Shown: positions 48,504 through 57,802 of the stretch, one piece after another
How the letters are laid out: the number at the start of each line of letters is the position of its first letter
Numbering within the stretch: the first letter of the stretch is position 1
Source of the DNA: Clostridiales bacterium
GTDB taxonomy: Bacteria; Bacillota; Clostridia; Caldicoprobacterales; DTU083
Assembly (NCBI GenBank): GCA_012839095.1
Contig: DUOA01000127.1
Location: forward strand, 1 to 64,000
Direction of reading: 5' to 3'
Length of the DNA: 64,000 bases
Notes under the pieces: model-generated
Database searches by the model: none
Told to the model about the DNA's origin: nothing
Seen by the model: the letters and a program-made list of their open reading frames with translations, nothing else
Position numbers and translations under genes: made by a program

Positions 48504-50027
48504 TTGGCAGAGCGGCTGATTGAGCTACTAACGACAATGCTGGGGCCGTTTGTTTTTGAGTTTTCCCTGGGGCTCCTGCTCATTTTATGGATTGCACTTT
48601 ACATTTACTTCCATGTTATTATTTTGAGGCCTGTTTACATAAATTTAAAGCAGTTTACTGAGCTTTTATCCGGGCTTGATGATTATAGCAATGAAAACCA
48701 TCCAAGGATAGAAGAATATATCTACAGCCAAAAAGATATAACATTCCTGCGTGATTTATGGAATGAATTCAAAGAAAAGCACAATGATACATCCAATGTA
48801 GACCAATGTTTCAATAAACATACTATGGTAACTGCTCCTGCCAGGAGGAACCAGGCTAAATCATTACCGGCCTTTTTTTTGACCGTAGGGCTGACATTAT
48901 CATTATTTTGCCTGCTTCTTCGTTTTCCAGCAGCGCAGCCAGTCTCAGACTTTACCAGTCTTTTGTACACTGCAGTCAGCGAAGTAATCGTAATTGCCTT
49001 GTTTTCCATTTTGCTTTCCTTTATAACGGCTATCGTCAACAGGTATATGTTTAGCAAAGCAGATGCATGGGTATATGAAATTAACAAACTGTTGAAGCGA
49101 AAACTGCCTTTATCTGATGAGGAAAGTGAGTTTGACAAAATGGCAGCAGCAATAGACAATATGGCCAGCAGTTTGTCCTCATATGCACAATATCAGGCAG
49201 ATATTCAGCGTAACGGTATGAACCAGCTGGTTGATGTCTTTCTTGAGAAGCTGCATAGTGAAATGGACGGGCAAATGCAAGTCCTGGGTGAGTCCTTGCA
49301 GAGTGTTTCTGAAACGCAGATGCAGCTGGCATCCCAAACAGGAGTATTTATAAATGAATTGATTAAGGGAACAAGAAACCAAATGCAGGTAAACGAGGTG
49401 ACTGATTCCATTGTTTCTTCAATAGCAAGATATCATGAGCAAATCTCCAGCAGCAGTCAAAGTCTGGCAGGCAGCCTGGAGGACCTGCATATGATATCCC
49501 AAACTCTTAACAACATGATCACTTTCAGCAGTGATGCACTCATGACTGTTAAGCAGGAAAGGGAGAGCCTGAAAGATGAATACGGGAAATACATTCAGGA
49601 GATGATTGATTTAATACAAAAATACCGGCAAAGTGCAGCTGATGAAGTAATACAGGCCATAAACAGATTTACCGATGTTTCCGAGCAATACTTCAATAAG
49701 CTGGAAGACACGGTTAACAGGTCAATGCATGAATGGATTAATACAAATCAGTCTGCAGTGAAGCATTTTGAGGAAAAAACCCAGGATTTTTACAGTGTAT
49801 CGAAGGAAGTTTCTCAGCTCCTGGGAGAGATGAACAACAGTCTGAGGGAAACTATGAAGGAATTCACTCAGGCGATTGAGAAGGGAACGATAAATACAAT
49901 AACAGAGTTTGACGAAGGTCTTACGGATATTACCAAGAGACTGAGCCATACAATAACGGAAATTAGAGACTCAATAGATGAGATTCCTGCTGTTATTAAT
50001 ATGCTGAAAGAAGTTAACAGTGAGTAA
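48504..50027 (+). CDS. MotA/ZorA-like membrane protein with long helical tail
   Basis: 507 residues from the TTG at 48504, chosen because AAAGGAGG (48488-48495) precedes it; an upstream ATG at 48399 would lie inside aroE. Three TM segments (about 14-41, 121-141, 155-182), with LPAFFLTVGLTLSLF resembling the MotA/TolQ/ExbB core, then about 325 residues predicted as helical, rich in Gln/Glu/Ser and without strong domains. This topology matches ZorA of the Zorya phage-defence system, where the tail extends into the cytoplasm. Family assignment rests on topology and gene order rather than on strong motif matches; a flagellar MotA is unlikely because of the tail and the missing fourth TM. Confidence 0.6.
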   Translation: MAERLIELLTTMLGPFVFEFSLGLLLILWIALYIYFHVIILRPVYINLKQFTELLSGLDDYSNENHPRIEEYIYSQKDITFLRDLWNEFKEKHNDTSNVDQCFNKHTMVTAPARRNQAKSLPAFFLTVGLTLSLFCLLLRFPAAQPVSDFTSLLYTAVSEVIVIALFSILLSFITAIVNRYMFSKADAWVYEINKLLKRKLPLSDEESEFDKMAAAIDNMASSLSSYAQYQADIQRNGMNQLVDVFLEKLHSEMDGQMQVLGESLQSVSETQMQLASQTGVFINELIKGTRNQMQVNEVTDSIVSSIARYHEQISSSSQSLAGSLEDLHMISQTLNNMITFSSDALMTVKQERESLKDEYGKYIQEMIDLIQKYRQSAADEVIQAINRFTDVSEQYFNKLEDTVNRSMHEWINTNQSAVKHFEEKTQDFYSVSKEVSQLLGEMNNSLRETMKEFTQAIEKGTINTITEFDEGLTDITKRLSHTITEIRDSIDEIPAVINMLKEVNSE

Positions 50028-50063
50028 ACCTGCAATTTAAAATAAGAGAGGAAAAGAAGAAGG

Positions 50064-50888
50064 ATGAGAATAATGCAAAGAGAGAGTTTCATATGGAATC
50101 CTTTCAACATAATAACAGCTATTTTTCTCTTCTTCATGATAATGTGTCTTTTATTTTTATCAGCATATAATTCAGCACAATTAATGGCGGAGGGCTCAAC
50201 TGAAGAACCGATCAACCCGGATAATGAGCTGCTTACCATGAAAGAAATTCTTGCTGAAAAAGCACTCCTCAATAAACGGGAGTCCAGTTTAAACGAAAAG
50301 GAGGAAAGACTAAAAAAACAGGAAGAACGTTTGACTGATCAGGAAGCCTCATTAAACAAACTGATGGAGGTTCGTACAAAAATAATAAGGCAGCTGGTTG
50401 ATACATTCTCTCAATCCAATTTAATATTGGAAATAGATAAGCAAACCGGTGCAATCCGATTTAGTGACGGAATCTTTTTTGATGCCAGCCGGGATGTCAT
50501 AAATGAAAATGGTGCAGAGTATTTGAATGAGTTTATACCCGCTTATTTCTCCATTCTGCTCAATGATGATAATCGGGAGTTTATCGCAGAGATTATTATT
50601 GAAGGACATACAGACGATGTGGGGAGCTACCTCAGCAATCTGGAACTGTCTCAAAACAGAGCTCTGGCAGTTGCCAGATTTATACTCCATGATGATTTTC
50701 CTGAGTTTGAACATAAGGATATCATTCATAAATATTTAACAGCCAATGGAAGATCGTACAGCCAGCCTATAATGACTAATGGGGTAATTAACAGGGATAA
50801 GTCCAGGAGAGTGGAATTCAAGTTTCGCCTGAAGGACGAGGAAACCATAAAGGAAATGCAACAGATATTTGAAAGGACCAATAGGTGA
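50064..50888 (+). CDS. MotB/ZorB-like OmpA-domain membrane protein
   Basis: 274 residues: short cytoplasmic start, one TM segment (about 14-36), periplasm-side coiled coil (about 55-105), and a C-terminal OmpA/MotB peptidoglycan-binding domain with IIIEGHTDDVGSYLSNLELS and QNRALAVARF (about 177-210). The TM start reads WNPFNIITAIFLFFM: compared with MotB/ZorB (W...ADxMTA) the proton-carrying Asp is Asn15, and no other acidic residue lies in the TM. Start ATG 50064; ATG 50073 is equally possible. It should pair with the upstream protein. The 3' end overlaps the next gene by 4 bases. Confidence 0.72.
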   Translation: MRIMQRESFIWNPFNIITAIFLFFMIMCLLFLSAYNSAQLMAEGSTEEPINPDNELLTMKEILAEKALLNKRESSLNEKEERLKKQEERLTDQEASLNKLMEVRTKIIRQLVDTFSQSNLILEIDKQTGAIRFSDGIFFDASRDVINENGAEYLNEFIPAYFSILLNDDNREFIAEIIIEGHTDDVGSYLSNLELSQNRALAVARFILHDDFPEFEHKDIIHKYLTANGRSYSQPIMTNGVINRDKSRRVEFKFRLKDEETIKEMQQIFERTNR

Positions 50889-52093
50889 TGGGATACGCTA
50901 TAGCTTTTCCAGTACTTAAGTTTAACAAGACAGCGGAATATATCCGAAAAATGCATCCTTATACGAAAGAAATCCCCTTGATGGATATGAAGGATGAGGT
51001 GCAGGAATTGCTCAGCCAAATCGACCGGCTGGATGAAAACAAAATGGCTGATTATGTCTTGTCTCTCCCAAACAGCGACTTGGTACTGATTTTTCATGCA
51101 CTGTTATATGATATATCTTCATTACAAAGAGAAAGGCTTTTATTCATTCTGTCACAAAGGATGAAAAAGCGTTTTTTTCATTATAATTGGATCATGCTGC
51201 AGGAGCATTATACCAATGCTTCTCTTATAGAGTCTTTCATTCTGCTTATGAAGTTTATGAAGGAAAAATATCCAATTGAATATAATCGTTCTTTGGCCAG
51301 TAAATTATCATTTCCCAGAGGTGATTTGGTAAATCAGGCCTTAATGGTATTGGATGAAGAACAATGCACATTGAGTGATTTTTTAAAGCGATACAGCTTC
51401 ATTGAAGGCAGCGCTCTTTCCGGAGCATTGTTGGAGACGTATTTTTTACAATGCAGCAAAGAAGGATTTCACAAGAATGCAGATTTATTTATAAAGTGGA
51501 TCAATACTTTAGACAGCATGCCTTATTCACAAATAATTCATTATCTGGATGTTATGAGCATTCTGGATTTCGTGGAAGATATTAACAATTATCTGATTGA
51601 GATTATTGGATTACCGGGGCAGAGCGAGCATTGGAACAAAATAGAAAAAAGATTTCAGACAAAATTCCTGAAATGGATAAAATTCAAGGATTTGGGAAAA
51701 TATCTGGGGTTAAATACAGAAAAATTTGTTTTTTGGAATGATTATTATCATTATGTAGAGAAAGTTGAGTGTTATCCGGAACTGGGCATTTTGTTTTTGC
51801 ACCTGCCCGGTCATGTGGTAGTTGACTTAAAGGAGAACAGCAGTACTTCCTATCTTTATAAAAATAACATCTTTCATGCAGCTTACGAACAATTTGATAC
51901 TGCCGGCGGATTTGAAGGGAAAAGCAGCTGGCCGTTGGAATCAGAGGAAAGCATTGAGCCGATTAAGAATGCTATACTGGAAAATAATCATTCTGAAATA
52001 TACGAGCTGATATATGAAGGAATGGGCAAACTGTATATTCGTGACTATCTGGAATCATATTGTCAGAATAAGAGCATAAAATTAATTTACTGA
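50885..52093 (+). CDS. ZorC-like protein with possible EH-signature domain
   Basis: 402-residue soluble protein, no TM or signal peptide. The front two thirds are helical and unrecognised. Near the C-terminus (about 283-335) it reads FVFWNDYYHYVEK and LPGHVVVDLKENSSTSYLYK followed by FHAAY, which looks like the EH-signature domain (conserved Glu and His) that marks ZorC. ZorC normally works with ZorAB and a helicase-nuclease. The GTG start overlaps the previous stop (ATG 50888 is an alternative), so the gene is coupled to the ZorB-like gene. The relation to ZorC is my recall of the domain pattern and needs a profile search. Confidence 0.5.
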   Translation: MMGYAIAFPVLKFNKTAEYIRKMHPYTKEIPLMDMKDEVQELLSQIDRLDENKMADYVLSLPNSDLVLIFHALLYDISSLQRERLLFILSQRMKKRFFHYNWIMLQEHYTNASLIESFILLMKFMKEKYPIEYNRSLASKLSFPRGDLVNQALMVLDEEQCTLSDFLKRYSFIEGSALSGALLETYFLQCSKEGFHKNADLFIKWINTLDSMPYSQIIHYLDVMSILDFVEDINNYLIEIIGLPGQSEHWNKIEKRFQTKFLKWIKFKDLGKYLGLNTEKFVFWNDYYHYVEKVECYPELGILFLHLPGHVVVDLKENSSTSYLYKNNIFHAAYEQFDTAGGFEGKSSWPLESEESIEPIKNAILENNHSEIYELIYEGMGKLYIRDYLESYCQNKSIKLIY

Positions 52094-52127
52094 TTATACA
52101 GATGTACGGCAAAAAAGGAGGGGTTGA

Positions 52128-53810
52128 ATGGTTAATCGCAGCAAAAGAGGCTTAGGTGAGATCCTTTTAGAGTCCGGGATTATCACATCCAGCCAGCTGG
52201 AAGAAGCATTAATAAAGCAAAAAACAAGCGGAAAAAGACTGGGAGAGATTCTGATTGCCGAAGGCATCATCAATGAAAAACAATTAATAGAAGCACTTGA
52301 ATATCAGTTGAAGATACCCTATTTCGATTTTACAACCGAGTCCATTCAACCGGAGATTCCCAGACTTATCAGTGAAAGTTTGGCCAGGAGGCATATGCTT
52401 ATACCCATCAGCAGGGAAGGCAAACAACTGACGGTAGCAATGGTAGATCCGCTTAACCTATACGCCATCGATGATGTTAATATTGCTACCGGGCTTCAAG
52501 TGAAACCTGCTCTGGCATTACGCAGTCATATAGAAAGCGCCATTGATCGCTATTACGGCAAGGAGAGTGCAGAAAAAGCCGTAGAGGATTTTACGCGGGA
52601 GATTGGAATAGAACAGATCAACGAAATAGAAGAAAATATACTCAGTGAGATTAATAATGCCCCAGTAGTCAGGCTGGTGGATTCCATAATACAGCATGCA
52701 GTTCGTGCAAGGGCAAGCGACATTCATATAGAGCCTTTTGAAAAGAATATACGGATTAGATTTCGTATTGACGGTGAACTGCAGGAAATAATGACTTCCT
52801 CAAAAACCACTCATTCTGCCATTGTAACACGTATCAAAATCATTGGCAGAATGGACATTGCGGAAAAAAGAATTCCTCAGGATGGACGTGTAGAACTCCA
52901 GGTAGACAATAAGGATGTGGACTTACGAATTTCAGTTCTGCCTACTGTCTATGGAGAAAAGATTGTAATACGCTTATTGGATCGCAGCAGCACGATTATG
53001 ACCAAAACCCAATTGGGCTTTAGTGAAACCAATATCAGGATGTTTGACAAACTGATCCAAAGCCCAAACGGAATTATTTTGGTTACCGGTCCTACCGGAA
53101 GCGGAAAAACTACAACCCTGTATGCTGTTTTGCAGGAATTGAATAAAATTAACAGAAATATAATCACAGTGGAAGATCCGGTGGAATATCGATTGGACGG
53201 GGTAAATCAGGTGTCAGTAAATGTCAAAGCCGGACTGACTTTTGCCAACGGACTACGCTCCATTCTGCGCCAGGACCCGGATATTATAATGATTGGAGAG
53301 ATACGTGATGCGGAAACAGCTGAGATATCAGTACGTGCAGCAATCACAGGCCATCTGGTTTTAAGTACAATGCATACCAACGATTCGGCGTCCACTGTTT
53401 CAAGGCTGGTTGAAATGGGTATTGAACCTTATCTTGTGTCCTCATCAGTTGTAGGTGTAGTAGCCCAACGATTGGTAAAAAAGATTTGCAGTAATTGTAA
53501 AGTGGAGTATGAGCCATTATCTTCGGAGAAAGATTTGCTGAATAAGCCTGATTTAGATGTATTGTATAAAGGAGAAGGATGCAGTTTATGCAATAATACA
53601 GGATATAGAGGAAGAACCGCTATACATGAAGTAATGCTTATGACGAGGGAGATTCGTGAGATGGTAGACAGAAGAGCTTCGATTGATGCTATCAGAGCCG
53701 CTTCTGCCAAGTACGGTACGATTACTCTTAGAGACAGCTGCAGTCAGTTGGTTTGGGAAGGAATTACAACTACGGATGAAATGTTGAAGGTGACATATAG
53801 TATAGAATAG
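52128..53810 (+). CDS. pilB: Type IV pilus assembly ATPase PilB
   Basis: Hexameric motor that drives pilus extension. 560 residues: N-terminal MshEN domain with two tandem 24-residue repeats (GLGEILLESGIITSSQ.. and RLGEILIAEGIINEKQ..) separated by five residues, a pattern that binds c-di-GMP in related ATPases; then GspE core with Walker A GPTGSGKTTT (about 321-330), Asp box, Walker B IMIGEIRDAETAEI and the tetra-cysteine zinc motif CSNC...CSLC. AAAAGGAGGGG precedes the ATG. Confidence 0.96.
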   Translation: MVNRSKRGLGEILLESGIITSSQLEEALIKQKTSGKRLGEILIAEGIINEKQLIEALEYQLKIPYFDFTTESIQPEIPRLISESLARRHMLIPISREGKQLTVAMVDPLNLYAIDDVNIATGLQVKPALALRSHIESAIDRYYGKESAEKAVEDFTREIGIEQINEIEENILSEINNAPVVRLVDSIIQHAVRARASDIHIEPFEKNIRIRFRIDGELQEIMTSSKTTHSAIVTRIKIIGRMDIAEKRIPQDGRVELQVDNKDVDLRISVLPTVYGEKIVIRLLDRSSTIMTKTQLGFSETNIRMFDKLIQSPNGIILVTGPTGSGKTTTLYAVLQELNKINRNIITVEDPVEYRLDGVNQVSVNVKAGLTFANGLRSILRQDPDIIMIGEIRDAETAEISVRAAITGHLVLSTMHTNDSASTVSRLVEMGIEPYLVSSSVVGVVAQRLVKKICSNCKVEYEPLSSEKDLLNKPDLDVLYKGEGCSLCNNTGYRGRTAIHEVMLMTREIREMVDRRASIDAIRAASAKYGTITLRDSCSQLVWEGITTTDEMLKVTYSIE

Positions 53811-53823
53811 GTGTTGGATTATA

Positions 53824-54885
53824 ATGGTAAGCATAAATGATCTACTGGCGGATGCAGTAAATTCAAAGGCTTCAGACGTTCACCTTACAGTGGGTGTACC
53901 TCCTATCATTCGAATAAACGGTATTCTGCATCCATATAATGACACAATACTAACATCGGATGATACAAAACATTATATACTTCAGGTACTCAATGAACAT
54001 GAACGGGAACAGTTGGACAAATATGGTGAATGGGATTTATCCTTCTTCCTGCCCGGAGTGGCGCGCTTCCGGGTTAATGCTTACAAGCAGCGCGGCAGTT
54101 ATGCCATGGCTATCAGAATAGTCAGCATCGACCCGCCAACTTTGGACGAGCTTGGTTTCCCGGATAGTCTGAAGGAACTGTCAATGAAACCAAGAGGGCT
54201 GATTCTGGTGACAGGACCTACCGGGAGCGGCAAATCCACTACCCTGGCTGCCATGGTGGATCACATTAACAGAAACAGGCGATGCCACATTATTACCCTG
54301 GAAGATCCAATTGAATACTTACATAAGCACAATAAGAGTATTGTTAACCAAAGAGAAATCGGCAGTGACAGCAAGACTTTTGCCAATGGACTTCGTGCTG
54401 CCCTTCGTGAAGATCCTGATGTTATTCTGGTAGGAGAAATGAGGGACATGGAAACAATTTCCACCGCAATTACAGCGGCTGAAACCGGACATCTGGTCAT
54501 GTCTACCCTCCATACCATGAGTGCTGATCAAACGGTAGATCGTATCATAGATACATTTCCCGGGCATCAGCAGGCACAGATCAGGACTCAGCTTTCTTTT
54601 GTAATTGAAGGCATTATAGCCCAGCAGCTGCTCCCTCTCAGGAACAATAAAGGCAGAGTAGCAGCGTTGGAAATACTTTTGGCCAACAACGCCATACGTA
54701 ATTTAATTCGTGAGGGAAGAACACATCAAATACAAACAGCTATTCAGACCGGACTAAGGACTGGTATGAGCACCATGGATTATTCCCTAGCAAATTTGGT
54801 ACGCAGGAATTTAATTACATTGGAAGTTGCCATGGAACGTGCAATGGATACAGAGATGCTGAAACAGCATTTGAGAACCGGCTGA
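53824..54885 (+). CDS. pilT: Type IV pilus retraction ATPase PilT
   Basis: 353 residues, lacking the zinc motif of PilB, with ASDVHLTVGVPP at the N-terminus, Walker A GPTGSGKSTT (about 131-140), ALREDPDVILVGEMRD and HTMSADQTVDRIIDTFP, all PilT landmarks. Its presence suggests retractable pili and possibly twitching or DNA uptake. Start 13 bases after pilB. Confidence 0.96.
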   Translation: MVSINDLLADAVNSKASDVHLTVGVPPIIRINGILHPYNDTILTSDDTKHYILQVLNEHEREQLDKYGEWDLSFFLPGVARFRVNAYKQRGSYAMAIRIVSIDPPTLDELGFPDSLKELSMKPRGLILVTGPTGSGKSTTLAAMVDHINRNRRCHIITLEDPIEYLHKHNKSIVNQREIGSDSKTFANGLRAALREDPDVILVGEMRDMETISTAITAAETGHLVMSTLHTMSADQTVDRIIDTFPGHQQAQIRTQLSFVIEGIIAQQLLPLRNNKGRVAALEILLANNAIRNLIREGRTHQIQTAIQTGLRTGMSTMDYSLANLVRRNLITLEVAMERAMDTEMLKQHLRTG

Positions 54886-54927
54886 TAAAGATCAAACCGA
54901 TGCAGTTATGTCGAAAGGGGGATGAAT

Positions 54928-56133
54928 ATGCCTTTATTTGAATACAAGGCAATCAGTCAAACCGGTGAAAGCATAACCGGGCGGTACAATGCAAAAACAC
55001 GTAATGAAATTATGGAAATGCTTCGTAGTAAAAACTATCATCCCGTCCAGGTAAAGGAAGTTGGAGGAAGCAAGGATCTCAGTACGCTGAGTGTATTCAA
55101 CAAAGTCAAAATTAAAGATATAGCTGTATTTGCAAGACAGTTTCACGCAATGCTGAATGCCGGTGTGACCATTATTCAGTGTCTGGATATTTTAAGACAG
55201 CAAACTGAAAAACAAACATTTAAGAATGTTATAGAAAAGGTTTACGAATCAGTCCAAAAAGGCTCAACCCTATCCGAGTCGATGAAGGAACACCGACAAA
55301 CCTTTCCTGAACTGTTTGTCAATATGGTAGAAGCAGGAGAAGCCAGCGGAAACCTGGATAGTATCATGGATAGAATGGCTGTTCATTACGAAAAGGAAAC
55401 CAAGATACAGAACAAAATTAGAGGTGCAATGACCTATCCTATTATCCTTGCAGTGGTTTCTGTTGTTGTTGTTGTGTTCATGTTAGTAGCTATCCTTCCT
55501 ACCTTTCTCAGCATGTTTGAAGGCAGCGGTTTGGCTTTACCCGGGCCCACCAAATTTTTACTTTCCATTAGCAATGGGATCAGACAGTATTGGTATATAA
55601 TTTTGATGGTCATAATTGCTGTAGTATATCTGATTCACAGATACATCAATACAGAGGAAGGGAGGAAACAATTTGACCGGTTGAAGCTGAAAATGCCGGT
55701 AGTCAACAACATGGTGATCAAGGTAGCCACCTCAAGATTTACCCGTACATTAGCAACTCTGCTGGCCAGTGGCATCCCTTTGCTGCCTTCAATGGATATA
55801 GTGTCCAAAATCGTAGGAAATCGGATTATTTCTGATGGCATATTAGGTGTTAAAGAAGATCTGAGAAAAGGCTATGATTTGGCAGGGCCTATCCGTCGAC
55901 TGGGAATATTCCCGCCTATAGTAGACTCCATGATTCGAATAGGCGAAGAATCCGGTTCATTGGAGGAAGTGCTGCAGAGGACAGCAGATTTTTATGATGA
56001 GGAAGTAGATGTGGCAATACAAAAAATGACATCCATGCTGGAACCTCTCATGCTGGTTGTTATGGCAATTGTTATCGGCTTTCTGGTAGTAGCAATGTAC
56101 CTACCCATGATTGACATGATGCAGACGATATAA
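54928..56133 (+). CDS. pilC: Type IV pilus inner-membrane platform protein PilC
   Basis: About 401 residues with two GspF domains (about 60-190 and 265-390) and three TM segments (about 168-190, 218-240, 370-394). Starts PLFEYKAISQTGE after Met. The ATG at 54928 is preferred, since AAAGGGGG ends 6 bases before it and would abut ATG 54922. Links the PilB/PilT motors to the pilus base. Confidence 0.95.
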   Translation: MPLFEYKAISQTGESITGRYNAKTRNEIMEMLRSKNYHPVQVKEVGGSKDLSTLSVFNKVKIKDIAVFARQFHAMLNAGVTIIQCLDILRQQTEKQTFKNVIEKVYESVQKGSTLSESMKEHRQTFPELFVNMVEAGEASGNLDSIMDRMAVHYEKETKIQNKIRGAMTYPIILAVVSVVVVVFMLVAILPTFLSMFEGSGLALPGPTKFLLSISNGIRQYWYIILMVIIAVVYLIHRYINTEEGRKQFDRLKLKMPVVNNMVIKVATSRFTRTLATLLASGIPLLPSMDIVSKIVGNRIISDGILGVKEDLRKGYDLAGPIRRLGIFPPIVDSMIRIGEESGSLEEVLQRTADFYDEEVDVAIQKMTSMLEPLMLVVMAIVIGFLVVAMYLPMIDMMQTI

Positions 56134-56154
56134 ATTAGAAATGAGGTGATCCCA

Positions 56155-57213
56155 TTGGCTAAATACCTGATTTCTCTGGATCTGGGCAGCCAAAATATAC
56201 AAATAATATATGGCAGATACAATAAAGGGAATATAGAAATACGAAACGCAGTTACTGCCCCAATACCGGAGGAAGTGTACAAGGATGGAAGAATTGAGGA
56301 TCTTGATATGATGAAGCAATCCATCCGGGATTTGATTACCGCAAACAAGATCAAGGAAAAAAGGACAGCACTAACGATACAAAGTACATCCATCATTACC
56401 AGAGACATTATGCTGCCGGCAACTGAGCGTCAGCATTTGGATAACATGGTAAAATATGAGATCGAGCAGTATCTGCCCATTGTAGCAACAGAGTATATCA
56501 TAGATTATTCTGTATTGGACGAGATTGATGAAGATGGAATAAGAAAATACAGGATACATGTAGCTGCAATTCCAAAAAATATGGTCGAACAATACTTGTC
56601 TCTGGTAAAGGGAATAGGGTTGAAGCCTATAGCTCTGGACATTCACTCCAACGCCGCAGCCAAGCTTTTTTCCCAAAACGCATCCATAAATGGAGAGGAT
56701 TTGGACATCAGCAAGACTTTAGCCTATATTGATTTTGGATATCGAAGCATCAGTATTCATATACTATCAAAAGGAAAGCTGGAATTCAGCCGAATGATCA
56801 ATTTAGGCGCGAGGGAAATGGATGAAGAAATATCTATTACCTGTAATTTATCACTGAGCCAGGCTGAAAAGAAAAAGATTCAGGAAGCAGATCTGAATCC
56901 TGAGGATTACAATGAACTAATGGCAGATTCTTTTCATGATATTATTCGTTCTCAGACAGATATCTGGCTGGCCGAAATTCAGAAGGTTTTTCAGTATTAC
57001 ATCAGCAGAACAACCGGTAATCATATTGAAGGTATTTATCTATATGGAGGCGGTTCCAGGCTTAAGGGTCTGGATAAATATGTTGAGCAGGCATTGAACC
57101 TTCGTACCAGAAACATTGATAATCTTGCTATTATCAAAACAGCGGTGAGCACTTCTTATTTCAACCCCAGGGACTATATTAATGCATTGGGGGCGCTGAT
57201 ACGATATGAGTAA
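56155..57213 (+). CDS. pilM: PilM, actin-like pilus alignment protein
   Basis: 352 residues of the FtsA/PilM fold: phosphate-1 motif LISLDLGSQNIQI, LAYIDFGYRSISIHI and GIYLYGGGSRLKGLDKYV. TTG 56155 is chosen because GAGGTG is 6 bases upstream; the GTG at 56146 overlaps that site. PilM binds the PilN N-terminus at the cytoplasmic face. The end overlaps pilN by 8 bases. A second PilM-like gene starts at 63113. Confidence 0.93.
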   Translation: MAKYLISLDLGSQNIQIIYGRYNKGNIEIRNAVTAPIPEEVYKDGRIEDLDMMKQSIRDLITANKIKEKRTALTIQSTSIITRDIMLPATERQHLDNMVKYEIEQYLPIVATEYIIDYSVLDEIDEDGIRKYRIHVAAIPKNMVEQYLSLVKGIGLKPIALDIHSNAAAKLFSQNASINGEDLDISKTLAYIDFGYRSISIHILSKGKLEFSRMINLGAREMDEEISITCNLSLSQAEKKKIQEADLNPEDYNELMADSFHDIIRSQTDIWLAEIQKVFQYYISRTTGNHIEGIYLYGGGSRLKGLDKYVEQALNLRTRNIDNLAIIKTAVSTSYFNPRDYINALGALIRYE

Positions 57214-57802
57214 CATTAATCTGCAAAAACAGGATTTTAACTTTTTTTCCCATGAGATTTACTCCAAGCGCTCAACAAGAAAAAGAAGTATACAGCTTGG
57301 AGTTATGGTACTAATATTTTTGATGCTGATAGCGGGTGTTTATTTTTACTTTGAGTATGCTATTCATTCTGCTCAGGAACAAATCGATTCCCTTGATGAA
57401 TTTCTGGCATCGGAAGAAGTTGATGCGAATCGGAGACTGGTTGCAGAGAAAAAACAGGAAATCAATGAACTGAAAAGACACTCTGCTGCTTTGAAATCCT
57501 TCCTTGAGAATATTCAGAGAAAGGACATCATAGGAATCGAATACATTAATCAGCTTACCTCTGCCATCCCTCAAGGCTTGTTTTTTGAAAGCATAACCCT
57601 GACTACGGAACAGATACATATACAGGGAAAATCGCCGAATAGGCAGATTATTGCGGAATACCTGAACAATATGCAGGCTTTGGAGCTCTTTCAGGATGTC
57701 CATGTACCAAGTATAACTACCATTTCCGAAGAAGAGGATAACGAGCAGAGTGAATACTCCTTTGTCATGACCTGTATCTTAAAGGATGTGATGGAAGAAT
57801 GA
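57206..57802 (+). CDS. pilN: PilN-like pilus alignment protein
   Basis: 198 residues: cytoplasmic N-terminus with NLQKQDFNFFS (PilM-binding-like), one TM segment (about 29-50), coiled coil, and an alpha/beta domain with ITLTTEQIHIQGKSPNRQII. Overlaps pilM and pilO, showing an operon. Assignment is by order and topology. Confidence 0.82.
   Translation: MSNINLQKQDFNFFSHEIYSKRSTRKRSIQLGVMVLIFLMLIAGVYFYFEYAIHSAQEQIDSLDEFLASEEVDANRRLVAEKKQEINELKRHSAALKSFLENIQRKDIIGIEYINQLTSAIPQGLFFESITLTTEQIHIQGKSPNRQIIAEYLNNMQALELFQDVHVPSITTISEEEDNEQSEYSFVMTCILKDVMEE

Noticed and set aside
48504-50888. Flagellar stator MotA-MotB
   Set aside because: The first protein has three TM segments and a 325-residue tail instead of four TMs and a short end, and the second lacks the MotB aspartate. 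No flagellar genes are nearby.
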